Of a DNA stretch of 5,815 bases, positions 1 to 5,457 are shown in pieces. Each line of letters begins with the position of its first letter. The stretch's first letter is position 1. The stretch comes from Chloroflexota bacterium. Its GTDB lineage: Bacteria; Chloroflexota; Limnocylindria; Limnocylindrales; CSP1-4. The translations under genes and the position numbers were made by a program. The notes beneath the pieces were generated by a model. That model was given only the letters and a program-made list of their open reading frames with translations. It had not been told where the DNA came from and searched no databases. The stretch is from contig JAJYJR010000398.1 of assembly GCA_021789355.1 (NCBI GenBank), forward strand, positions 1-5,815, read 5' to 3'.

Positions 1-805
1 CGCGCTCCCGGGGCGCGCGGGCGATCAGCTCCCAGTTGTCGGGGCCCGCGATCAGGTCGAACAGGTGGCTCCGGAACGGCAGTCCGAACAGCAGGTCGGG
101 GCCAGCGCCCACCGCATCGCCCATCGTGATCGACAGGCAGAGGTGCGCGTCCCCGAGCCCGCGCGTGACGCGCCGGAGCGCCTCTCCCGCCAGCGCCCGC
201 TCGGCCGCGTCGTCCGGCCCGACCAGGGTCAGCGCGTTCTCGTCGAGCTGGATCACCGGCACGCCGGCGGCCCGGAGCGCGAGCAGCTCCTCGTTCAGCG
301 CCTCCGCCAGCGCGAGCGTCAGCCGCTCCCGGCCGATCTCCCCCGGGTCGGACAGGCGCGCCAGCGTGTACGGCCCCACCAGGCACTGCTTGACGGGCGG
401 TGCCGCGATGCCCCGCACCTGCGCCAGGGTCGCGGCAGTGTCGCGCGCGAACCGCCAGTCGTCGACGGTGATCGGCGATTCCCAGCGCGGCGCCTCCAGC
501 GCGCGGGGTTGGCGGTAGTAGGTGTTGGTGTCGAAGTACCGCAGCAGGCCCGTGATCTCGAGCCCGCGCAGCCCGCGCGCCACGGCCGTCTGCTGGTCGT
601 CCCAGCGGACCTGCCCGTCGGTCAGGAGCTCGAGCCCCGCGTCGACCTGCTCGGCCATCACCTCGCGAACGAGCTCGTCCTGGGCCATCCGAAACGCGGG
701 CTCGTCGATCTCTCCGCGCTCGAGCCGGGCGTGTGCGGCGCGCACGCGGAAGGGCTGGCCGGGCAGCGGGGTGCGTGGATAGGCTCCGACGAGCGTGGCG
801 AACAT
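1..805 (-). CDS. Cobalamin-independent methionine synthase (MetE C-terminal-domain-like) protein, partial, 3' end off the left edge
   Basis: Reading the minus strand from the ATG at 805-803 gives 268 codons with no stop before the window edge, so the C-terminus is missing. The protein resembles the catalytic C-terminal barrel of MetE, which moves a methyl group to homocysteine using zinc. It starts directly with a VGAYPR strand and lacks MetE's N-terminal half, as in short core-MetE proteins. Visible landmarks are TDGQVRWDD (62-70), VKQCLVGPYTLARLS (138-152), VIQLDE (184-189, with D188 matching E. coli MetE D605) and HLC (221-223, matching zinc ligands H641 and C643). By my hand alignment, E. 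coli E484 (homocysteine contact) is Q65 here and zinc ligand E665 is D250. The last ligand, C726, would lie beyond the window. GGGAG at 815-811 sits 5 bases before the ATG, and there is no alternative in-frame start close upstream. The family assignment is firm. The true substrate is uncertain because of the changed residues, and another thiol or methyl-transfer reaction is possible. Confidence 0.85.
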   Translation of the reverse strand, partial: MFATLVGAYPRTPLPGQPFRVRAAHARLERGEIDEPAFRMAQDELVREVMAEQVDAGLELLTDGQVRWDDQQTAVARGLRGLEITGLLRYFDTNTYYRQPRALEAPRWESPITVDDWRFARDTAATLAQVRGIAAPPVKQCLVGPYTLARLSDPGEIGRERLTLALAEALNEELLALRAAGVPVIQLDENALTLVGPDDAAERALAGEALRRVTRGLGDAHLCLSITMGDAVGAGPDLLFGLPFRSHLFDLIAGPDNWELIARAPRER

Positions 806-810
806 GCGGA

Positions 811-842
811 CTCCCGTGGCGATGGACGTCCCGGCGATTGTA
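811..842 (-). promoter_or_regulatory. Putative promoter -10 (TACAAT) and ribosome binding site of the MetE-like gene
   Basis: On the minus strand TACAAT (842-837) is a good -10 match. A start of transcription near 830 would give a leader of about 25 bases carrying GGGAG (815-811), 5 bases before the ATG. No convincing -35 box is seen at 17-18 bases spacing, where the sequence is GC-rich and abuts the tandem repeat array at 866. The promoter call rests on the -10 alone. Confidence 0.45.
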
Positions 843-865
843 CGGGAACGATCGGCGGCGGCCGG

Positions 866-922
866 CCGTGGCCTCCAGGGCCCTCCGTGGCCTGCGGGGC
901 CTCCCGTGGCCTCCGCGCGCCT
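866..922. repeat. Three tandem 19-bp direct repeats in the divergent intergenic region
   Basis: CCGTGGCCT begins at 866, 885 and 904, an exact period of 19 bases. Copies 1 and 3 share CCGTGGCCTCC. Copy 2 has CCGTGGCCTGC. The second half of each unit is more variable but remains G/C-rich. There is no fourth copy on either side. The array lies between the two divergent genes: its left edge sits where the -35 of the MetE-like gene should be, and its right edge is about 50 bases from the -10-like box of the GGT-like gene. It could be a multi-site operator (two helical turns is about 21 bp, so 19 bp places sites on roughly one face) or a simple local duplication. Confidence 0.7.
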
Positions 923-949
923 GGCCCTCGGGGTCGGCGGGGCCGGCGC

Positions 950-987
950 GCGACGATCGGCCGCGGATCGCCGACAATCGGACCGAT
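950..987 (+). promoter_or_regulatory. Putative leaderless promoter of the GGT-like gene with an overlapping inverted repeat
   Basis: GACAAT at 973-978 ends 7 bases before the ATG at 986, the spacing expected when transcription starts at or next to the start codon. GCGACG at 950-955 is a weak -35 candidate with a 17-base spacer. No Shine-Dalgarno sequence is visible before this ATG, which fits a leaderless mRNA. An 11-base perfect inverted repeat, ATCGG-A-CCGAT, covers 977-987, running from the end of the -10 box into the start codon. A repressor bound there would block initiation; that is inference. Confidence 0.4.
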
Positions 988-2656
988 GACGGATCCGCGC
1001 CTCTCCACCGCCGGCGCGCCCACCCTGGTCCCGGCCATCACCGTCCGCGGCACCCGTGGTGCCGTCGCCTCCCCGCACGCGCTCGCGACCGAGGCAGGCC
1101 TCGGCATCCTCCGCGCGGGTGGCGGCGCCGTCGATGCCGCGGTCGCCACCAACGCGGCGCTCTCGGTCGTCAACAGCTACATGTGCGGGCTCGGCGGCGA
1201 CGCGTTCTGGCTGATCTGGACGCCCGAGCGCGGGCTGGAGGCCCTGAACGGGAGCGGCCGGTCGGCCTCGGCGGCCACGATCGACGCGGCGCGGGCGGGG
1301 GGCCTCGCGGCTATACCGGAGCGCGGCCCCTGGACGGTCACCGTGCCGGGCGCGATCCGGTCCTGGGGCGACGCGCACCGGCGGCACGGCCGGCTCCCCT
1401 GGCACGACCTGCTCGCCCCGGCGATCGACCTCGCGGACGGCTTCGCGGCCAGCCTCACCTGGCGCGCCACGATCGAGCGCGCGGCCGGCGTCTTCGGCAC
1501 CGACTCCGACTGGGCCCAGGTCTTCCGGCCCCTCGGGCGCCCGTGGCAGGTCGGGGAGCGGGTGTGTCTGCCTGCGCTGGCGGGGACGCTGCGCCGGCTC
1601 GCGGCCGAGGGTCCGGACGACGCGTACGAGGGCGTCCTCGCGCAACAGGCGGCCGGGTACCTGGAACGGGCCGGGTCGCCGCTGCGGATCGCGGACCTTG
1701 CCGCGCACACGTCGACCTGGGGCGATCCGATCCGCGTGACGTACCGGGGCGTGGAGGCCACCTCCCATCCGCCGAACAGCTCGGGTGTCGTGGCGCTCGA
1801 GCTCCTCCAGGTCCTGGCGGCGTTCGGCCCGCCCATGCCGTCGGCGTTCGGTCCGCACGGTGTCACCGACCCGCGCTGGGTGCACCTGGTTCTCGAGGCC
1901 GCGCGCCTGGCGATTGCCGATCGCGACGCGTATCTCACGGATCCCGAGGCGATGGCCGAGGCGGCCCTCGGGGTCCTGCTCGATCCGGGCCGTGCCGCGG
2001 ACCTGGCGGGCCGGATCGATCCCGCGCGCGCGACCCGGCCGCGCCCGCTCGCGACGCCGCGCGGAGGCGGGACGATCTACCTCGCGGCCGCCGACTCATG
2101 GGGCGGAGCGGTGAGCCTCATCGAGTCGAACTACGGCGGCTTCGGGTCCGGCCTGGTGGACCCGGCGACCGGCGTCGCGTACCAGAACCGTGGCGCGTTC
2201 TTCGCGCTGGACCCGGGACACGCGAACGCGCTCGCGCCGCGCAAACGGACCATGCACACGCTGACGCCCGGCATGCTCTTCCGTGACGGCAGACCCTGGA
2301 TCGTGCACGGGTCGATGGGCGGCGAGATCCAGCCGCAGGTCTTCGCACAGCTCGTGTCGGCCGTGGTGGACGGAGGGCGAGCCATCGCCGACGCGGTCGC
2401 GGCGCCGAGGTTCGCCGCGGACGCAGACCGGCACTACGGGCCTCCGGCGGTCACGCGGCTCGAGGGCGGCATGCTGCCCGAGGTGGGGGAGGCACTGGCC
2501 GGCATGGGCCACGACGTGGCCTGGACCGCCCCATTCTCGAGCGCCTTCGGGCATGAGCACGCCATCGAGATCCTGCGGGACCCCGGCGCCGACCTCCCGG
2601 TGTCCTTCGCCGCCACCGCCGATCCGCGCTCGGAGGGACTGCCCGGGGCCTGGTGA
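986..2656 (+). CDS. Gamma-glutamyltransferase family protein (GGT-like Ntn hydrolase)
   Basis: The protein has 556 residues, the usual length for GGT. The family makes a precursor that cleaves itself into a large and a small subunit and then hydrolyses or transfers gamma-glutamyl or other acyl groups. Visible motifs are CGLGGDAFWLIW (67-78), LNGSGRSASAA (87-97), VPGAIRSWGDAHRRHGRLPW with LLAPAIDLADGF behind it, the cleavage and nucleophile region GGGTIYLAAAD with Thr363, SNYGGFGSGLV, QNRGAFF (400-406), KRTMHTLTPGM (420-430) and GSMGGEIQPQ (442-451). Cleavage before T363 would give a 194-residue small subunit, as in other GGTs. No signal peptide is seen, so it is probably cytoplasmic, like YwrD-type members. 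E. coli Q430 and D433 align with R402 and F405, and S462-S463 with H424-T425, so classical glutathione activity is doubtful. The frame is open upstream to 65, but that stretch is antisense to the MetE-like gene. ATG 986 starts where family similarity begins and follows a -10-like box. Confidence 0.9.
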   Translation: MTDPRLSTAGAPTLVPAITVRGTRGAVASPHALATEAGLGILRAGGGAVDAAVATNAALSVVNSYMCGLGGDAFWLIWTPERGLEALNGSGRSASAATIDAARAGGLAAIPERGPWTVTVPGAIRSWGDAHRRHGRLPWHDLLAPAIDLADGFAASLTWRATIERAAGVFGTDSDWAQVFRPLGRPWQVGERVCLPALAGTLRRLAAEGPDDAYEGVLAQQAAGYLERAGSPLRIADLAAHTSTWGDPIRVTYRGVEATSHPPNSSGVVALELLQVLAAFGPPMPSAFGPHGVTDPRWVHLVLEAARLAIADRDAYLTDPEAMAEAALGVLLDPGRAADLAGRIDPARATRPRPLATPRGGGTIYLAAADSWGGAVSLIESNYGGFGSGLVDPATGVAYQNRGAFFALDPGHANALAPRKRTMHTLTPGMLFRDGRPWIVHGSMGGEIQPQVFAQLVSAVVDGGRAIADAVAAPRFAADADRHYGPPAVTRLEGGMLPEVGEALAGMGHDVAWTAPFSSAFGHEHAIEILRDPGADLPVSFAATADPRSEGLPGAW

Positions 2657-2678
2657 CGGACCCCCGGCGGTGCCTCGC

Positions 2679-2684
2679 TATACT
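2679..2684 (+). promoter_or_regulatory. Strong -10 box (TATACT) for the small cysteine-protein gene
   Basis: TATACT stands out in otherwise almost AT-free sequence, 23 bases after the GGT-like stop codon. Transcription from about 2691 would give a leader of roughly 98 bases before the GTG at 2789. The nearest -35-like sequence, GTGACG at 2653-2658, overlaps the upstream stop codon and would need a 20-base spacer, so the -35 is poor. The small gene is therefore likely to have its own promoter as well as possible readthrough. Confidence 0.55.
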
Positions 2685-2715
2685 CTCGGTCGGCCGGTCG
2701 CGCCGCGCTCACAAC

Positions 2716-2778
2716 CTCCGCGGCTGGCCATCCAGTCTCGTCGGCCCACCTGCACTCGCGCCCGCGGAGCCCGGAGGG
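2716..2778 (+). promoter_or_regulatory. Leader hairpin next to the ribosome binding site of the small gene
   Basis: CTCCGCGG (2716-2723) and CCGCGGAG (2762-2769) form a perfect 8-bp inverted repeat with a 38-base loop. The ribosome binding site GGAGGG (2773-2778) follows three bases later and lies 10 bases before the GTG start at 2789. CCTCC at 2715-2719 is also exactly complementary to GGAGG at 2773-2777, so the same strand could pair with the hairpin arm or hide the ribosome binding site. The pairing options are read directly from the sequence. Regulation by them is inference, and chance pairing is common at this GC content. Confidence 0.35.
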
Positions 2779-2788
2779 AACTGATCGC

Positions 2789-3067
2789 GTGAGCTCGAAC
2801 ATCGGACAGAACTATCCGTACTCGCGAGAGACCGAGCCGGAGCGCGCGGCAGCCGTCGAGCGCGCGTACGTGGCGTTCGAGGGCCTCCGGGAGCGCGCCG
2901 GCGGCGAGCTCACCCCGTTCCCGGCACCAGCGCGCGACGAGATCTGGTGGGTGTGGGCCTGCCCGACCGACGGGGGCGCCGGGCGGCTGCACGCGGCGGG
3001 ATACGCACGGGAGCGGCGTGCGCTCTACACCGTCTGCGACGCCTGCGGGAGGTCGTTCCTCCGCTGA
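2789..3067 (+). CDS. Small unrecognised protein with a C-terminal CxxC motif (possible zinc-binding)
   Basis: I do not recognise this 92-residue protein. It starts with GTG at 2789, preceded at 10 bases by a good ribosome binding site (GGAGGG, 2773-2778). The N-terminal part (1-40) is charged and probably helical (ETEPERAAAVERAYVAFEGL). A Pro-rich linker (42-48) leads to EIWWVWACPTD (51-61), GRLHAAGYARERRALYTV and CDACGRSFLR (83-92). Cysteines 58, 83 and 86, possibly with H68, could form one zinc site, and the end looks like half of a zinc ribbon. There is no signal peptide or membrane segment, so it is expected in the cytoplasm. Start and stop signals, a dedicated promoter and balanced composition argue that it is real. 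Its last 43 bases overlap the end of the convergent M20 gene. A small DNA-, RNA- or protein-binding adaptor is one guess; the function is unknown. Confidence 0.75.
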   Translation: MSSNIGQNYPYSRETEPERAAAVERAYVAFEGLRERAGGELTPFPAPARDEIWWVWACPTDGGAGRLHAAGYARERRALYTVCDACGRSFLR

Positions 3068-4338
3068 CCGGTGGCCGCGCCGTCGCCGATGGCGAGCAGG
3101 ATCGCGGCGAGCAGCGTCACGCGCGGCACGATCGAGTCGACCTCGACGTATTCGTCGGGCGAATGATCCAGTCCGCCCACGGGCCCGAGACCGTCCAGCG
3201 ACGGGACGCCGGCGCCCGCGGTGGTGTTGGCGTCCGACGCCCCCCCGGTCGCCGCGTCGTGCAGCTCGAACCCCAGCGCCGCCGCGATCTCCACGGCGGC
3301 GTCGACGAGCGCGCCCGTGGCGGGAAGCCGTTCCATGGGCCAGTGGCGGCCGCGTTCCTCGACCTCGCAGGTGATGTCCGGCACGGTCGAGCGGGCCGCG
3401 ATCTCGCGCACCGCCGCCTCCGCGGCCTCGAGGTCCGCGCGCGAGGGCGAGCGCAGGTCCACCTCGAGCACGGCCTCGTCCGCGACGACGTTGGGGCGCG
3501 TGCCGCCGCGGGCCACCCCCACGTTGCAAGTCACGCCCGGCCAGCGGCCGTTCAGGGCGTGCAGCGCGATCGTCTTGTGGGCCGCCTCGAGGATCGCGCT
3601 CCTCCCCTTCTCGGGCTCGACCCCGGCGTGCGCCGCCCGCCCGTGCACAAGCAGAGCCAGCGACTGGTTGCCCTTGCGGGCGCTCACGATGTCGCCGTTG
3701 GCGCGCGCGCACTCGAGGACCAGCGCGACGTCGTGCTCGGGGGCCACGGCCCGGATCACGAGGGTGCTGACGGGAGACCCGATCTCCTCGTCGGGATTCG
3801 CGATGAAGGTGACCCGGTCGAACGGCAGCCACGGGAGCCGGCCTTTCCCGGGTCCGCCCGGTCGGTCGTCCCCGTGTCCGCCGCCATCACCGCCGGCGCC
3901 CGGCGGGAGGCCCTCGCGAGGAGTCGCCCGCAGCGCGCGGAGCGCGTAGAGCCCGGCCAGCAGCCCCGACTTCATGTCGCAGACGCCAGGGCCGTACGCG
4001 CGGGCAGCGGCGATCCGGAACGGCCGCTCCCGGGCTGTTCCCGGCTCGAACACGGTGTCGAGGTGGCCTATCACGAGCACCCGCGCCGGCCCGACCCCGT
4101 GCAGCGTGCCGATCACCGTGTCGCCCAGCTCCCGGTTGGGGAGGACCTGCACGCTGGCACCGAGGTCGCGCAGCACCTCCGCGGTCCACCGGCCGGCGAG
4201 GTCCACGCCGTCCTTGGTGTACGAGCCGCAGTCGATGTCGACCAGCGTGGCGAGATCCGCGAGGTAGTCGGGAAGCGACGCGGCCACCTGCGCCCGCAGC
4301 CGGGCAAGGTGCGCCCCGGGAACGGTGGCGATCTGCAT
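3025..4338 (-). CDS. M20 family metallopeptidase, glutamate carboxypeptidase (CPG2)-like
   Basis: The protein has 437 residues. M20 enzymes use two zinc ions to remove C-terminal or acyl-linked amino acids from small substrates; CPG2 cleaves glutamate from folates. The full active site is visible: GHLDTV with H92 and D94, bridging D121 in GPGVCDMKSG, general base E184 and ligand E185 in NPDEEIGS, E209 in LVLECA, and H392 in LDHSPDEYVEVDS. The gaps H92-D121 (29) and E185-E209 (24) equal those of CPG2. D121-E184 is about 29 residues longer because of a Gly/Pro-rich insert at about 141-170. The dimerisation lid spans about 215-325, with AAHAG at H237 and GTRPNVVAD at 279-287. There is no signal peptide, unlike secreted CPG2, so it is probably cytoplasmic. 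ATG 4338 is chosen because a TAGACT box lies 6 bases upstream and the family N-terminus starts here. The tail beyond about 423 is extra and overlaps the small gene. The substrate is not determined. Confidence 0.92.
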   Translation of the reverse strand: MQIATVPGAHLARLRAQVAASLPDYLADLATLVDIDCGSYTKDGVDLAGRWTAEVLRDLGASVQVLPNRELGDTVIGTLHGVGPARVLVIGHLDTVFEPGTARERPFRIAAARAYGPGVCDMKSGLLAGLYALRALRATPREGLPPGAGGDGGGHGDDRPGGPGKGRLPWLPFDRVTFIANPDEEIGSPVSTLVIRAVAPEHDVALVLECARANGDIVSARKGNQSLALLVHGRAAHAGVEPEKGRSAILEAAHKTIALHALNGRWPGVTCNVGVARGGTRPNVVADEAVLEVDLRSPSRADLEAAEAAVREIAARSTVPDITCEVEERGRHWPMERLPATGALVDAAVEIAAALGFELHDAATGGASDANTTAGAGVPSLDGLGPVGGLDHSPDEYVEVDSIVPRVTLLAAILLAIGDGAATGQRRNDLPQASQTV

Positions 4339-4344
4339 CGGCGC

Positions 4345-4375
4345 AGTCTACGGGAGCGACGGGGCGGAGGTCGCG
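4345..4375 (-). promoter_or_regulatory. Leaderless-type promoter of the M20 peptidase gene
   Basis: On the minus strand TAGACT (4350-4345) ends 6 bases before the ATG at 4338, the classic TANNNT-N6 arrangement of leaderless genes in high-GC bacteria. GCGACC (about 4374-4369) is a partial -35 match at 18 bases. No Shine-Dalgarno sequence lies between box and start codon, so translation would begin at the mRNA 5' end. Confidence 0.5.
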
Positions 4376-4376
4376 T

Positions 4377-4411
4377 TACCATCGGCGCGGCCCGGCAGCC
4401 CGATCGGGAGG
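4377..4411 (+). promoter_or_regulatory. Putative -10 box (TACCAT) and distant Shine-Dalgarno sequence of the glycosyltransferase gene
   Basis: TACCAT at 4377-4382 fits TANNNT. It lies immediately beside the -35-like element of the divergent M20 promoter, so the two promoters would compete for polymerase within the 89-base gap. GGGAGG at 4406-4411 is the only good ribosome-binding-type sequence. It is 16 bases from the GTG at 4428, which is longer than usual. No clear -35 is seen. Confidence 0.3.
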
Positions 4412-4427
4412 CGGCGGGCAACTGGAC

Positions 4428-5387
4428 GTGATCGTGAACGTGACCACCGAGCACCCTCTCGTCGGTCGACTGGCGCGGCCGACCCGCCGTCGAGCCGGCG
4501 TGTACGGCCGCGCCTTCCGGCGGGAGCTGTCACGCCTGCGCGACCGCCGGCGACTGCTCGCGATCCTGCTGCTCGGCGTCACCGGCGGGCTGCTGGCCAC
4601 GTTCCTCGTGGCCCGCGGAGAGGCGGCCGGTGCCGACGCGCGCGCGTACTGGGCCGGGGTCCGGATCTGGCTGGGGGGCGGCGATCCGTACCACCCGGGC
4701 GGCGTCTTTCTGCCCTACGTGTACGCCCCGTGGATGCTGCCGCTGTTCCTGCCGTGGGCGCTGCTCCCCTGGAACGTGGCCTGGGTGGTCTGGCGCGGCG
4801 CCAACGTCCTGCTGTTCCTGTGGTCGGCCGAGTGGGCCTACCGCCGGCGTCCGCTGGCGACGGCCGTCGCGATCGTCGTGCTGCTGCTGCCGCTGGCGGC
4901 GACGCTCGACACCGGGAACGTCACCCTGCTGCTGACGCTCGCGGTCTGGCTGGCGCAGTTCAGCGGGCCGCGGGTCGGCGGGGCCCTCTGGGCGCTGGCC
5001 GCCAGCATGAAGTGGTTTCCCGCCGTGCTGTTCGTGTTCCTCCCGCCCCGGGCGCGCGCATGGGGCCTCGCGATCGGCGCCCTTGCGGTGGTGCTTGCCC
5101 TCGCCACCTGGCCCGAGACGCTCGTGCAGATCGACACCGCGCTCAACTTCCCGCGGCCGCTCCGGCTCGACTACGTGCTGATCTTCTGGGCCGCGGTCCC
5201 CTGGCTGTGGCGGCACGCGGACCCGCTCTGGTGGGCGAACCGCCGCGAGCTGCCGGCTGCCGTCCGGGCGGCGAGGGCGCGGGCCGCAGGACTGTGGGAG
5301 GGGTTCCGGCGCGACCCGGAGGCGGCCCGCGCACAGGCCCGCCGGGGAATCGGCGCAAGGCTGCGGGCGTTCTTCGGTCTCGCCTGA
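4428..5387 (+). CDS. GT87/DUF2029 family membrane glycosyltransferase
   Basis: The protein has 319 residues and several membrane segments, at about 43-61, 98-118, 117-136, 146-160, 164-177, 184-206, 210-228 and 248-262. Sequence order matches GT87 (DUF2029) enzymes, which transfer mannose or arabinose from polyprenyl-phosphate sugars to lipid-linked glycans on the outer face of the membrane: GADARAYWAGVRIWLGGGDPY (about 68-88), where D70 is the likely catalytic Asp in the first outside loop, then YVYAPWMLPLFLPWALLP (97-114), LDTGNVTLLL (160-169) and ALAASMKWFP (189-198) with K195. It is shorter than typical GT87 members (about 400 residues) and ends in an Arg-rich tail (about 270-319) that should lie in the cytoplasm. 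GTG codons at 4428, 4434 and 4440 are all possible starts; the first is used. Donor and acceptor sugars cannot be read from the sequence. A role in cell-envelope glycolipid or lipoglycan synthesis is likely. Confidence 0.8.
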   Translation: MIVNVTTEHPLVGRLARPTRRRAGVYGRAFRRELSRLRDRRRLLAILLLGVTGGLLATFLVARGEAAGADARAYWAGVRIWLGGGDPYHPGGVFLPYVYAPWMLPLFLPWALLPWNVAWVVWRGANVLLFLWSAEWAYRRRPLATAVAIVVLLLPLAATLDTGNVTLLLTLAVWLAQFSGPRVGGALWALAASMKWFPAVLFVFLPPRARAWGLAIGALAVVLALATWPETLVQIDTALNFPRPLRLDYVLIFWAAVPWLWRHADPLWWANRRELPAAVRAARARAAGLWEGFRRDPEAARAQARRGIGARLRAFFGLA

Positions 5388-5401
5388 GCCGTCCGGCCGG
5401 G

Positions 5402-5445
5402 GCCGGGGCGCCTCCGCGGTGTGGCGCAGCGTGTCGCCCCCCGGC
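5402..5445. terminator. Weak GC-rich hairpin between convergent genes, possible bidirectional terminator
   Basis: In the 70-base convergent gap, GGGGCG (5405-5410) pairs with CGCCCC (5435-5440). The stem extends by GCC (5402-5404) with GGC (5443-5445) across a two-base bulge and encloses a 24-base loop. There is no T-run on either side, so this is not a standard intrinsic terminator. It is the only stem of note in the gap. Confidence 0.22.
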
Positions 5446-5457
5446 ATCGGCGTCCGG

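Noticed and set aside
848..961. Repeated ACGATCGGC at 848-856 and 953-961 in the divergent region, as possible paired operator sites.
   Set aside because: There are two copies of a 9-base GC-rich word with different flanks, and CGATCG is common in such genomes. This is too weak to call.
65..985. Plus-strand open frame of 307 codons continuous with the GGT-like gene, which could be read as a long N-terminal extension.
   Set aside because: It lies antisense to the clearly recognisable MetE-like gene, has Arg/Gln/Pro-rich low-complexity translation with no family resemblance, and crosses the divergent promoter region. It reflects the scarcity of stop codons at this GC content.
2657..2788. Possible terminator after the GGT-like gene.
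   Set aside because: The only stem lies about 60 bases downstream, beyond the TATACT box, and has no T-run. It fits a leader element of the next gene better.
2678..3832. Minus-strand open frame of 384 codons.
   Set aside because: It is mostly an out-of-frame copy of the M20 peptidase gene, with Arg/Gly-rich translation and no recognisable domain.
2947..4431. Plus-strand open frame of 494 codons opposite the M20 gene.
   Set aside because: It is antisense to a gene with a complete active site, and its translation is Arg-rich and featureless. It also runs past the divergent promoters.
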